From positions 1,160,259 to 1,224,258 of the forward strand of contig JABTVC010000002.1 of NCBI GenBank assembly GCA_015075005.1: a stretch of DNA of 64,000 bases, in the 5' to 3' direction. How positions within the stretch are numbered: position 1 is the stretch's first letter; every line of letters starts with the position of its first letter. The stretch comes from Planctomycetia bacterium (GTDB taxonomy: Bacteria > Planctomycetota > Brocadiia > Brocadiales > Brocadiaceae). Both the position numbers and the translations under genes were made by a program. The notes beneath the pieces were generated by a model, which worked only from the letters and a program-made list of their open reading frames with translations, did no database searches and had not been told where the DNA came from. Shown in pieces: positions 30,043 to 39,652 of this stretch.

Positions 30043-30461
30043 TTTTGCAAAGGTTCTCCCTGCTTTGTCTGGATGGCAACTTTTGTGATGCCTGCAGCCC
30101 TTACCTCATCAAGAATTTGAATTGCATCGCCAAAATAGGCCTCCTTGTCTCCATTCATAAAAACCCTTATGTCTGGATTCTCTGCCTTTAATTGTTTCAG
30201 GTGCTGGGGCAAAAGGTCCGGAGCCAATTTTTCTTTATTCAGGTATATATCTCCTGACTTGGTGACGGTAATAGTTACTGCTATTTCCCGCTCTTGAGGG
30301 GCGCCTGTGGCAGCGGAGGGCAAATCTACACGAATGCCCTGATTCTTGACCATTGAAAGAGAAACCATTACAAAAGTCGCCAGGAGAAAAAATATGACAT
30401 CTATAAGTGGAATGATCTCTATCCTTGCCTTCCGCCTGGTTGTTGGTAGTGGTATCTTCAT
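30039..30461 (-). CDS. exbD: ExbD/TolR biopolymer transport protein
   Basis: 140 residues with a cytoplasmic basic N-terminus (TTRRKARIEI), one helix carrying the essential Asp in IPLIDVIFFLLATFVMVS, and a periplasmic domain (IYLNKEKLAPDLLPQHLKQL, DKEAYFGDAIQILDEVRAAG) of normal ExbD type. The gene overlaps exbB upstream and tonB downstream by 4 nt each, so all three are translationally coupled. ExbD and ExbB form the proton channel that drives TonB. Confidence 0.92.
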   Translation of the reverse strand: MKIPLPTTRRKARIEIIPLIDVIFFLLATFVMVSLSMVKNQGIRVDLPSAATGAPQEREIAVTITVTKSGDIYLNKEKLAPDLLPQHLKQLKAENPDIRVFMNGDKEAYFGDAIQILDEVRAAGITKVAIQTKQGEPLQK

Positions 30462-31066
30462 AAGCCTTTGTCCTGTTTTAATAGCAAAAGTTCAAGATGT
30501 GTGGTGGCGTCCTCAATTTCGTGCCTGGCTTCTTCAAGGCGTGCATTGAGATAATTAAACGGAATGAGCGCAACAATGGCGGTGAGAAGGCCGTATGCGG
30601 TGGCAATTAAGGCCTCGGCAATACCGCCCGTGATAACCGTAGGCGATTCAAGCTCCTTACCACCCAAAAGGCCAAAGGCTTGTATCATGCCGGCCACCGT
30701 ACCCAAAAGACCCAGAAGCGGTGCAAGGGTAATAATGGTGTCTAGCAACGGAAGCCCCCGGTTAAAACGTTTGAGTTCCTTATTTGCGGCCTGCAAAAGG
30801 GCGTTCGAGAAGGCCTTGTGACGATGGCGCAGACCGTGAACAAGGGTGACGGCAACAAAATCATTGCATCCTTCTCCCGCTTGTATCGCTTCTTCAATAT
30901 TTCCTCTCTCAACTTCGGAAAATATCCTTCCTACCGTTTCCGGACATCTTGACCTTCTTTCACGGATAAGAAATGCAATCCGCTCGATAATTACAGTCAT
31001 GGCTGCCAAAGATGCAACAAGGATAGGCCACATGATGGGCCCTCCTTTTAAGAATAGATGAAACAT
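30458..31066 (-). CDS. exbB: ExbB/TolQ/MotA-family proton channel protein
   Basis: 202 residues; ATG 31066 has CAGGAGAG about 6 nt upstream. Three helices: residues ~8-28 (PIMWPILVASLAAMTVIIER), ~105-130 (LDTIITLAPLLGLLGTVAGM) and ~145-170 (ALIATAYGLLTAIVALIPFN). The long cytoplasmic loop lies between helices 1 and 2. The APLLGLLGTVxGM motif is diagnostic. It is the first gene of an exbB-exbD-tonB unit starting 130 nt after the receptor stop, with a hairpin repeat between. Confidence 0.92.
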   Translation of the reverse strand: MFHLFLKGGPIMWPILVASLAAMTVIIERIAFLIRERRSRCPETVGRIFSEVERGNIEEAIQAGEGCNDFVAVTLVHGLRHRHKAFSNALLQAANKELKRFNRGLPLLDTIITLAPLLGLLGTVAGMIQAFGLLGGKELESPTVITGGIAEALIATAYGLLTAIVALIPFNYLNARLEEARHEIEDATTHLELLLLKQDKGL

Positions 31067-31127
31067 TTTTACTCTCCTGTGTATATACTTAAGATACTCG
31101 TAAAATATGAATTTTATACAGGGATGG

Positions 31128-31152
31128 CACGGACAAACTCCGTTTATCCGTG
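31128..31152. repeat. Dispersed hairpin repeat, copy 2
   Basis: CACGGACAAAC pairs with GTTTATCCGTG (one mismatch), related to the hairpins at 8691 and 44238. It lies between the receptor gene and exbB, where it could affect read-through or mRNA stability. Confidence 0.6.
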
Positions 31153-31199
31153 TTAACCGTGCACAGCGTTGTCTGGGGAATCGTTCATTTTGTGTATAC

Positions 31200-33473
31200 C
31201 TAGAACCGGAAAGTCAGTGCGGCACGAACCGCAATGGGTTCAACTGATTTAAAATGAATGTCATTGTAACCACCACTATCCGGGCCGGCGGCCTCATTTT
31301 CCAAACGGGACGAATAATAGTAATCAATGTCATGATTCTTGTTGTCGAGGAGGTTGAAACCCTCGGCACTGAGAGTCCAGTTCTTATTGAAGTTGTAACC
31401 CACTTTTGCACTCAGCAGACTGGTAGATGCGGAGCGGACTCTATTGTCTTCCACAAGGGGACGAGGGCCGAAAAACCGCAACCGTAATTCACTGAAAAAA
31501 CCGCGCTCGCCCGGCTGATGAAACGATATTCCGGTGGCTATAACACTGTCAACCGAGCCGGGTATGTGTGTGCCTCGCACTCCTTCACCTTCGACAGTTT
31601 TACGAAACTCAGCGTGTGAAAATGAGAAATCGGCATCCAAAGCAAGCCATTCAGTGGGTGTATAGTAATTTGTCCACTCAACACCATAACGCCGGCCCGG
31701 GGCGCTCGCCTCGGTACTACCGGCGTCCCCGGTAAAAACCAGTTCCGAATCCGTGTCCAGTCCCCAGAATGCCACCGTGCTTTGCAACCCCTTAATGAAA
31801 GTTGTGCGTACGCCGATTTCCACCCCTTCTGTACGCACCAACGGATCGGCTGGTTCTGCAGGATCGCCCGTCTTTGGATCAACGCGCTGTGTCACGCCGC
31901 GGGCATCATTGCTGTGAAAACCGAGGCCGGCACTCAGGTAACACTCCGTTTTCTCCCACGGGCCAAAGATAAGCGACCCTTTGGGACTGACGATCGTATC
32001 ATTATTTATACCGGAGTTGACTGACAAATCACTGTTCACATCGAAGTGGTAATAATCCATGCGTACTCCACAGACCGTGCGGAATTTGTCCGCCCATTGC
32101 ACCTTATTTTCGACATAGGGGGAAAGACTCTGTTCCCATACACTATCCGAGCGGGTTGTGCCGGAAATTGTTTCACCGCTATAATCAAGCTTGTCGGTAC
32201 GATGACGTCCGACGGTTTGGAATAAGCCGTTTCTTATTGAATCGCTGCGTATTTGCAGGCCAACGGTGTTTTCCATATCGCAGCTCAGGAGCTGTCCGTA
32301 CCAGGTCTGGCTGGCCTTCGCCCCGCCTACCCACCGCCTGTCTTTCTGCTCGAACTGATCGCCCTGTGGACTGTCAAGAAAATACGTGAAATTGGAAAAC
32401 AGATCAAGGTCATAGAAGAATCCGTAGAACAGTACCTTCGTGGAAGAATCTGCATCTGCACGATGCCACTCAGCGGAAAGACTGTAACGTTGTGAGTCAC
32501 CACCAGCGCTTGTATCAAGTGAATCAAAACGGTCAAAGCCGGAGATTTCATCCAGGGCGCGTTTGGCAATTTGATCGGTCGCGTTCCAGTGCCCGGCATA
32601 CGCCATAGATGTTACGCTATAGCCCCACCCTGCGTCACCACGACTATAGCTTAATACACCGTTTATCTTCTTGTAATCATCAGGCCTGTCCCAGGGGCCG
32701 TCGTTATGGAATAATTCAAGGGCATAGAGGAGATTTCCGCTCCCGACGCGTTGTGATGAAGCGAAGAGGCCTCGTTCGTATCCGAAGCTGCCGACCTCTA
32801 CCTGCGCAATACTAAGCGGGAGAAAATCAGCATAGTGGATGTCTGCGGCGCCGGCAGATGAAAAATCGCCCAGGTCGGCATAATAGACTCCCTTTCGGAA
32901 ATCCACGTGCTCGATCAGTTCGGGGATCATAAAATTCAAATCACTATAGCCCTGGCCGTGCCCATGCGTGGGCAAATTTACCGGAACGCCGTTAATCGAT
33001 GTGGCAAAGTCTGTTCCGTGGTCGAGATTAAAACCGCGGAGAAAGAACTGATTCGCCTTACCGGCGCCACTGTGCTGGGTGACGATAACGCCGGGAACCG
33101 TCTCCAGGACTCCACCGGGACGTGACAGGGTGCGATATTCCAATATCTCCCTACCCACGGTACCTTGAGATGCCGCTTCTGCAATGCCGAGCAAACTGTC
33201 CGCGCGCCCGGAGACTACCACTTCCGGTAAAAGAAATGCATCTGGCGATGGAGACGCTGGATTCGTGTACTCTTGAACGGTGTCAGACGAATTACCGGTA
33301 TTATTACCGCGTGCCTCTGATTGCTTAGCAGCATCCAGACCTGCCAAAGCTGAAGTCGAAGAGCCGGCTTCCATTTTACCTGAGCTATCAGCGACTGCAA
33401 ATAATGAGCTAAACGCTGCAAAAATTAAAAGTAACGGTAAAAACAAAAGGGTAACTCTTAGAATATGATTCAT
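31200..33473 (-). CDS. TonB-dependent outer-membrane receptor, 757 aa, intact
   Basis: Signal peptide LLFLPLLLIFAAFSSLFAVA, then a Ser/Ala-rich linker, plug domain (PEVVVSGRADSLLGIAEAAS, RPGGVLETVPGVIVTQHSGA, NQFFLRGFNLDHGTDFATSI with the HGHGQGY segment) and a 22-strand barrel ending in the C-terminal Phe (RAALTFRF) needed for BAM insertion. The likely TonB box is near LLPEVVVSG. Ribosome site GGGGGAA lies 4 nt upstream. NikR is encoded 64 nt upstream on the same strand, so nickel or cobalt chelates are plausible substrates; this is inference from position and from the known NikR link to some TonB receptors. Confidence 0.85.
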   Translation of the reverse strand: MNHILRVTLLFLPLLLIFAAFSSLFAVADSSGKMEAGSSTSALAGLDAAKQSEARGNNTGNSSDTVQEYTNPASPSPDAFLLPEVVVSGRADSLLGIAEAASQGTVGREILEYRTLSRPGGVLETVPGVIVTQHSGAGKANQFFLRGFNLDHGTDFATSINGVPVNLPTHGHGQGYSDLNFMIPELIEHVDFRKGVYYADLGDFSSAGAADIHYADFLPLSIAQVEVGSFGYERGLFASSQRVGSGNLLYALELFHNDGPWDRPDDYKKINGVLSYSRGDAGWGYSVTSMAYAGHWNATDQIAKRALDEISGFDRFDSLDTSAGGDSQRYSLSAEWHRADADSSTKVLFYGFFYDLDLFSNFTYFLDSPQGDQFEQKDRRWVGGAKASQTWYGQLLSCDMENTVGLQIRSDSIRNGLFQTVGRHRTDKLDYSGETISGTTRSDSVWEQSLSPYVENKVQWADKFRTVCGVRMDYYHFDVNSDLSVNSGINNDTIVSPKGSLIFGPWEKTECYLSAGLGFHSNDARGVTQRVDPKTGDPAEPADPLVRTEGVEIGVRTTFIKGLQSTVAFWGLDTDSELVFTGDAGSTEASAPGRRYGVEWTNYYTPTEWLALDADFSFSHAEFRKTVEGEGVRGTHIPGSVDSVIATGISFHQPGERGFFSELRLRFFGPRPLVEDNRVRSASTSLLSAKVGYNFNKNWTLSAEGFNLLDNKNHDIDYYYSSRLENEAAGPDSGGYNDIHFKSVEPIAVRAALTFRF

Positions 33474-33537
33474 TCTTTTCCCCCTATAAGTGCTACATAT
33501 ATAAAAATCGTGCTACTCATAAGTAAAAAAATTTATT

Positions 33538-33954
33538 TCAAATTATTTCCATTCCGGTAGTTGTCATAGAAAACCCTCCATGTTTTACGCCTTTTGAAGA
33601 TTTTAACTTTCCATATAATGCTTCTATTTCTTTTGGCTTCCCTTTTACCACAATTATTTCGAGACAATTATCGTGATCCAGGTGGATGTGTTGGGTAGAA
33701 AGAATGGTGTCATGATAGTCATGCTGAATGTCAATAAGAAGATTGTTCAATTCCCGCTTGTGGTGATTGTAAACGATGGTAATTGATCCGGCAACCTCTT
33801 TACCTTCCTGCCATTCTTTTTTGACCAGATCATCCCGAATCAGGTCGCGAATAGCCTCAGAGCGGTTGGTGTATTCTTTCTCTTTTATACGGTCGTCAAA
33901 TTTATTGAGTAATTCCTTATCGAGTGAAACCCCAAATCTAACTAAATTTGACAT
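33538..33954 (-). CDS. nikR: Nickel-responsive transcriptional regulator NikR
   Basis: Start at ATG 33954 (MSNLVRFGVSLDKELLNKF), preceded by GAGGAAT; a longer frame to 33990 has no site. The N-terminal ribbon-helix-helix domain (VSLDKELLNKFDDRI, NRSEAIRDLIRDDLV) binds DNA. The C-terminal ACT domain shows YHDTILSTQHIHLDHDNCLE, which places the high-affinity nickel ligands His, His and Cys as in E. coli NikR (His87, His89, Cys95) with the His76 equivalent in HDYHD. It normally represses nickel uptake genes when nickel is sufficient. Here it lies directly before the 757-residue receptor, its probable target. Confidence 0.93.
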   Translation of the reverse strand: MSNLVRFGVSLDKELLNKFDDRIKEKEYTNRSEAIRDLIRDDLVKKEWQEGKEVAGSITIVYNHHKRELNNLLIDIQHDYHDTILSTQHIHLDHDNCLEIIVVKGKPKEIEALYGKLKSSKGVKHGGFSMTTTGMEII

Positions 33955-33993
33955 ATAATTCCTCACATTGTTTAAGAGTCCGATTCGCAAAAT

Positions 33994-34020
33994 GATAGCA
34001 CGACTATTAATATCGTGTCA
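33994..34020. promoter_or_regulatory. Candidate operator near nikR
   Basis: TAGCACGA at 33996-34003 and TCGTGTCA at 34013-34020 form an inverted pair (CACGA-N9-TCGTG) in the gap before nikR. The same octamer TAGCACGA appears on the minus strand at 33508-33515, between nikR and the receptor gene, followed by a second GTAGCAC. Shared words flanking a nickel regulator suggest a NikR operator, but this differs from the E. coli consensus GTATGA-N16-TCATAC. Speculative. Confidence 0.3.
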
Positions 34021-34082
34021 AGAATTTTTACATAAAATAGTCTCTTAGCTGGTTCAATCGTCCTCGATTGAACCTAAACGGC

Positions 34083-34436
34083 CTATTCAGACCCTTCTGG
34101 TACATAGATTACTTTTCCATCTTTTAGCCGATAAGCTGTCCCCAGACGGGTGCCTTCTCCCTGTAAATTCTTGTCAGTAACCTTTTCAACTTTTACTTGC
34201 TTCCCTTTTTTGGTAACGATCTCTATCCGCCCATTATCCTTCTGTCTGACCATCGTAATTTCTGTTTTTGGAGAAAGAAAATCGAGCAGGCTGTAAGCAC
34301 TAATTAATGCCCCGATAAGGCCTACAATAAAGACTACGCCTACATCAAAAAGATTAGCAGCGCCTGACATGGGGTCTTCCTGGTGGAGATCAACTTCCTT
34401 TCCTATAACCCTGCGTCTTTTTTTAAAGTATTTCAT
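34083..34436 (-). CDS. DUF2149 protein, ExbD-like partner of the adjacent ExbB-like channel
   Basis: 117 residues: a basic N-terminus (MKYFKKRRRVIGKEVD), one membrane helix (FDVGVVFIVGLIGALISAYSL fold, residues ~30-50) beginning with Asp at the same place as ExbD's essential Asp, and a small periplasmic domain ending KDGKVIYVPEGSE. This is the DUF2149 arrangement, known beside ExbB-like genes and CobN-like genes in some archaea and bacteria. It overlaps the ExbB-like gene by 14 nt. Inference: it replaces ExbD in a second energiser dedicated to the btuB-led unit. Confidence 0.75.
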   Translation of the reverse strand: MKYFKKRRRVIGKEVDLHQEDPMSGAANLFDVGVVFIVGLIGALISAYSLLDFLSPKTEITMVRQKDNGRIEIVTKKGKQVKVEKVTDKNLQGEGTRLGTAYRLKDGKVIYVPEGSE

Positions 34437-35061
34437 TTTTCATGATTCCTTCCGTAAAATACTCAAGATTCTTTATATCTTCATGAATCCACCTGCTTTT
34501 TACTATAGAAAGAAAATAGGCAGTGATTCCAATCGCTAATCCTACGACAGTTGTTGTAAAGGCAATGATGATATTGCTCGACAGCTTTTCAAGATCGCCC
34601 TGCGATAATGCCGATAATGCCGGACCCATCGGGATTATTGTTCCCATCAATCCAAGAGTAGGACCAAGGCGAATCATGAGCCGTAGTTTATCCAGACCTC
34701 TGGCCATTATTTGTTCCCTGCTCTGCAGCAAATATTCTATGCGGGTCTCCCTGCCACCCTTATCCTTCTTCAGTTCAGCGTCAAGCTCCTTGAGATACTC
34801 CCTGAAATAAGCGGGTATCTCCCTTTTCGGAGAAAGAGGCGAGTCGTATATTTTTTGAGATGTTAATTCCATGAATGATTCTATTAATTCCTTTGTACCT
34901 TGTTTTCGAGTCTGTTTCTTTCTCTCCCGATATTCCGAAACAAATCCCCCTACAGCTATGATCATCCAGACAAAAAAGACAACCAGCAGAATCATAACAG
35001 GATAAAGCATCGCTGATGCAAGGACATAAAGAATGTTTTGTAACAGATTGAGAAGGTTCAT
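34423..35061 (-). CDS. Second MotA/TolQ/ExbB-family proton channel protein
   Basis: Start at ATG 35061 (MNLLNLLQNILYVLASAMLY) with AAAGGA about 8 nt before it; a longer frame to 35139 overlaps the CobN-like gene without support. Helices lie at residues ~10-45, ~130-155 (LRLMIRLGPTLGLMGTIIPM) and ~170-195 (IIIAFTTTVVGLAIGITAYF). The GPTLGLMGTIIPMGPAL motif places it with the ExbB-like proteins that pair with DUF2149, distinct from the exbB at 30.5 kb. It begins 16 nt after the CobN-like stop, indicating one transcript. Confidence 0.82.
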   Translation of the reverse strand: MNLLNLLQNILYVLASAMLYPVMILLVVFFVWMIIAVGGFVSEYRERKKQTRKQGTKELIESFMELTSQKIYDSPLSPKREIPAYFREYLKELDAELKKDKGGRETRIEYLLQSREQIMARGLDKLRLMIRLGPTLGLMGTIIPMGPALSALSQGDLEKLSSNIIIAFTTTVVGLAIGITAYFLSIVKSRWIHEDIKNLEYFTEGIMKNEIL

Positions 35062-35077
35062 ATTAGTTATCCTTTTA

Positions 35078-38000
35078 TTAAAATCTTTTTCTTGTCCATC
35101 CATAAACGAAAAAGCCGATGCATCCCAACACAACTCCAATACCGACCCACGGCATGTTCGATTGATTAAGAGTTGTTTTGCTTTCGTTCGTTTTTACCTC
35201 TTCCATCTCCAATCCTTTGACTATTTCGGTTTTTTCAAAAGCATCGTTTTTTGATTTCCATTCACCGGCTTTTCCAATCTCCTCTTTGTCCTGTGTTTGT
35301 CCGGTATCCTTTCTTTGTTCAATACTTCCAGGGGCAGGTTTTGACAGAGACGCCTGAGCCAGAACGACCCTGTCCATCTCTGCCTTGCGTTCGTTTAGTA
35401 ACTTACCGGTAGCTGTTTTTAAGACTTCTGCATACTGAATCAAGGTATCTGGATTTACGAGACCAGGGGTATTCAAAATATCCGTTGCATAGTGCTGGAA
35501 GGCTGGATTATTGCAGGTTTGAACACAGCAAGCTACGCCGTGTTCTATTACCGTTGTCATGTATTCCTTCGCCAGGACTTGTTTGATTTTTTCTGTCGGC
35601 TGCCAGTAACCTTTTCGTATAGTCTCCAGCATTCTGGCCGTAACGGCTTGATACGCATAAGGGTTTTTCTTACTGAAAAATTCCTTCAAATCCAGTCCGT
35701 ATTTGTCTTCTACATAGACTTCGAACGTCTGCTCCCAGCGGGCGGTGTCTATTGTTTCTGGTACGGTGACCTGCCAACCCCACATGTTTTCAATAAACTC
35801 AGCCATCTTGTTTGCCCCTTCAAAACCTTCCTTCTTCATTCCTTCAAGCCATTCCGGATTCCAATAGCGTGACCGTAGCTCCATACCCATCATCCTGTCG
35901 ATCGGGGTCATTTCCGGTTTGGCTGGATTCATCATGTTAGTAATAACCAATTCAGGTGACTTTCCATCCAGTTCCCTGATTGCTGCGGTAAGCCCTCCTG
36001 CGTACATGAAAAAGTCATCATTATCAACGGTCCCGTACAGGTTGGTAGAACGGCTATGAACGACCATCCTAGTTCCGCTTAACACCATTTTATAGACATC
36101 CTCCATGGGTTCTCCCCACAAACCGTTCCCATACCCATAACTCATCCTTTTCAGATATTCATCCGCTACTACAGCATCATTTTCCCAACTTCCACTTGCG
36201 CTCACGATGCGTGAAACATTCAAATCATAACGCCCGGGGGCTTCATCAAAGATTCTAACCGCTGCATATTGTTCGGCCTTCTTTTGCGTCCAGCCTTGTT
36301 GAATCAATTTCTTAGTCAATTCTTCGGTATGCTGCCGAACCCAATTATCTTTTTCATTAAGGTTTTTTACCATTTGAACGGCCTGGTCGATGTATTGAGT
36401 CAACTGTCCAAACATCTCTTCAGCCGCCGAAGAAACGACGATATCAATTCTTGGACGGCCCAACTTCTCTTTCGGTATGACCTTAATCCCCGTTACCTTT
36501 CCCCATTCATTCCAGATAGGCTCAACCCCTAACAAATAAAGGATCTGAGATTCCAGCACTCCTTCGTGGCGTATAGTCTCGGTACCCCATATAACAAAGG
36601 ACAATTTCTCAGGATATTTCCCGTTATTTTTTGCCCGATAATTATCGAGTAGTTCTTGAGTCAATTTAACGCCCACCTGCCAAGCCTCTTTTTTAGGAAT
36701 TTTATCGGGATTAAAGGCATAAAAGTTTTTCCCCGTTGGCAGTGAGTTTGGATTTCTTACGGGGTCATTTCCGGTTCCCGTTGGTATGTATTGCCCATTC
36801 ATGGCCTTAACCATATTAGACAATTCCCGCTTTGCCCCTTCCTGGATATTCTTATCCAATTCATTGGCAGGGATATCTTTGATAACCTCTTTTATCGCCT
36901 GAATAGTGGATGAACGAAGCGATTCATCCGGTGCATAACCAAATGTATGAAGTCCGTAAGGCATGTTGAGCTGCTTCAATTCCTGAAGATACTCTCCTAT
37001 TTTATGAATGACTTCATGACCAAACCTATGCTGGTCATCGCTTTGAGTATCAATATTCAAATACTCACTAATTTCTATGTCTTTCTCGAGTCCCAGCTCT
37101 TTTATCTTTTTTATAATATTTTCCATGTATTGCCTTGCAAGTGCGGCATCCTGTTCAAGGGCACGGTCATGGTCACCGATCAGTTCTTCAAGCTCGGCAT
37201 ATTCGTGATAAAGTCCGCCCTTTTTTAAAGGAGGAATCATATGGTCTATGACGACGGCTGATCCCCGTCGTTTAGCCACAAGCCCTTCACCAACATCGTC
37301 TACAATGTAAGGATAAATGACCGGTAAATCCTGAATCAACGCCTCCGGTGGGTCATCACCCGAAAGACCGTTGCTTTTCCCTGGCAGCCATTCATGTGTG
37401 CCATGTGTGCCGAAATGAATAACCGTATCTGCACCAAAGCCATATTTCAGCCATAAATAGGCCCCTAAATACTGATGGTGTGGAGACAAATCCTTACTAT
37501 GATAGAGGGCTTCTTTATTTTGCAACCAACCTCTGACCGGCTGCGGGAGGATAACAACGTTTCCCCGCCTTGTTGCGGGAATAACTATATATTTTTTCTT
37601 GTGCTTCGGGTCAGTCCACATCATCACATTGGATTCTTCAACCGGTCCCCAATCCTTATTAACATCTTTCATAAAATTTACCGGTAAATTTCTGCACCAC
37701 TTCTGGTAATCCTCCAGGGACAGTAATACACACTTTCCGTTCATTACCATTTCATCAAGTTCACCCGGCGCCCAATTCCCAACGTTTCTCCCGTATCTCA
37801 GAGAACTTTCAAGGAGTATATCCGGGTCAATTGTCTCATTACCGACGTCATATCCAGCCTCTTTCATTTTTTTCAAGACATTATCAATACTGGCAAAGAC
37901 ATTCAGGTAGCTGGCGCCAATGTGTTGTTTCCCAGGTGGATAGTTCCAGTAAAATATAGCAACCTTTTTATTTGCGTGATCTTTCCTTTGTAAATTAATC

Positions 38001-39156
38001 CATGCCTTTATACGGTTGACAGCCCGGTTAATGCGTTCAGGTATGGGCTTCCGATGTTCAACAAAGAAACCTGCTTCATCATCTTTTTCACGTATACGAT
38101 AGGAGACGACCGTAGGTTGGATAAGACCTGCAATTTCAGGGATTGCTAATTGCCAGCTTACCTCCAAAGAACTCAAACCTTCAGGATCGTTCTCCCACGT
38201 CTTTCCATCCTTTCCATAAACGGTAATCAAATTAACCACAGTCACCCCACATTTTTCCAAGGAGTCTGTAGCTTTGAAATCTGAAAAACGAAATAGGAAA
38301 GACAGTATGCCAGAAACTCGTGAAACCCCTTTGGAGTCTATTAATAATTTCTCAACAACAGCATCCTCAGGATAGCCAAATGCTACGAAGGCATTGAAAC
38401 CCTTTTCTTCAATGGTACGGATGAGTTCATCTTCAACAGATGCTTGTCCTTGCTCATAAAGGAGGAGTAAGTCAAGACTGCTACCCATTCTGCATTCTCT
38501 TTCAAGTAGCCTGCTTCACGATACCAATTCTTATATTCCTCGAATGTCTTAAAGAGTTTTTCTTCCCGTTGGTAATGATAATAGGCCGTCTTTAATCCTT
38601 CTTGAGGGGGATTGGCATTAAGTTCTGGGAATTGTAAATATTTCTTTAATGAAAGCAGGATCATATTCTTGAAATTCTCCGTGTTTGAATACCTTAAATA
38701 TGAGCGGATTTCCTTATCGTACGTTAATCCTATGGCTGCGTATTGTGAATCCAATCCGGCTGTTTCACCAACGGCAAGAACTGTTGCACCTCGGTCAATT
38801 ACCTCCTTTAATACTTCAAAATCAAAGCCTGATTGAGTAGGTGTAGATATACGGACACCGTGCACATCAAATAAAATAAGATTCGAATCCAGAATCTCTT
38901 TCGGATTGAATCCCGATTCAAGATCGGTTTTGCTTATGATTTCTAACGTAACTCGGTCCTTAATAAAGGGGTAATCTTGCCAGATCGCTTTCATTGCTTT
39001 GACAACACTTGATGTCATATAGTCCCCTATAATACATCTGTATTTCATACCATGATTATGATGATGGTCTTCGTGAAAATGCCCTTCGTGGGCAAAGGAA
39101 ATGTGTTGTGAAGAAAAGAGCAAGGCAAGTAGGATTACAAATGCATGTCTTTTCAT
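35078..39156 (-). CDS. cobN: Exported, membrane-anchored CobN-like chelatase subunit, one frame break
   Basis: ATG 39156 overlaps the DUF4430 stop (ATGA). The N-terminus is a signal peptide (HAFVILLALLFSSQHISFAH) followed by a His-rich stretch HEGHFHEDHHHNHG. The next ~220 residues resemble the CobN N-terminal domain. A one-base loss near 38475 shifts into LLLLYEQGQASVEDELIRTI, after which about 1,120 residues follow CobN/BchH without interruption: AIFYWNYPPGKQHIGASYLN, VIHFGTHGTHEWLPGKSNGL, SFVIWGTETIRHEGVLESQI, YGNGLWGEPMEDVYKMVLSG. The end has a charged linker and a single helix MPWVGIGVVLGCIGFFVYGW with TRKRF, a stop-transfer anchor. CobN normally works in the cytoplasm with CobS/CobT; those partners are not seen here. 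An envelope location with metal-binding His is unusual. Confidence 0.85.
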
Positions 39157-39542
39157 TTTTGATCTTCCTTATTATGGGTACAAACATCCTTCGTGTATTC
39201 CCATCTCATATAGTCACCTTCACTGAGAATACATTTATTGGCAAAGGATGTTGCACGTTTACCATTGATGTCATAATACCACGCCATAGCTCCACTTTGA
39301 CCTTCAACACTATCAATAGAATTAACAAAAATGAATTCACAAGATTGCTTTGTTTCAATCTTTGCAGCAGATTGAAGCGCCTCCAGGGCAGTAATACCCT
39401 GTTTCCATGTTATCTCCACTTTACGACTTTGTTGTAGCCCTCCGTAGTCAATTTCTACGGTTACGTTCTGGCTAGCACCGTATGCAGCTGGTAAAAGCAC
39501 AAAAATAACAAATATTCCCAGTATTCTTTTTAAGTGTTTCAT
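39153..39542 (-). CDS. DUF4430 exported protein, transcobalamin-C-like
   Basis: 129 residues; AAGGAGG lies 7 nt before ATG 39542. Signal peptide ILGIFVIFVLLPAAYGAS, then NVTVEIDYGGLQQSRKVEIT, GITALEALQSAAKIETK and GAMAWYYDINGKRATSFANK, which follow the DUF4430 pattern. DUF4430 is related to the C-terminal cobalamin-binding domain of transcobalamin and intrinsic factor. Three Cys (QSCEF, NKCIL, DVCTH) remain in the mature part. Between btuB and the CobN-like gene on one strand, it could hold a corrinoid or metal complex in the periplasm; that role is inferred. Confidence 0.78.
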   Translation of the reverse strand: MKHLKRILGIFVIFVLLPAAYGASQNVTVEIDYGGLQQSRKVEITWKQGITALEALQSAAKIETKQSCEFIFVNSIDSVEGQSGAMAWYYDINGKRATSFANKCILSEGDYMRWEYTKDVCTHNKEDQK

Positions 39543-39652
39543 TTTTTATTCCTCCTTATCGATTACGAAATAACGTCACGGGTTTCAATATGTTACATAA
39601 AGTTATTTGTCTATTTTTCATCACCTCCTGAGCCTTCTGTTTTATTTTGCTT

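Noticed and set aside
38300..38490. Two separate genes in place of one CobN
   Set aside because: The frames overlap, join inside the domain, and both sides align with one CobN-like protein after one base is added near 38475.
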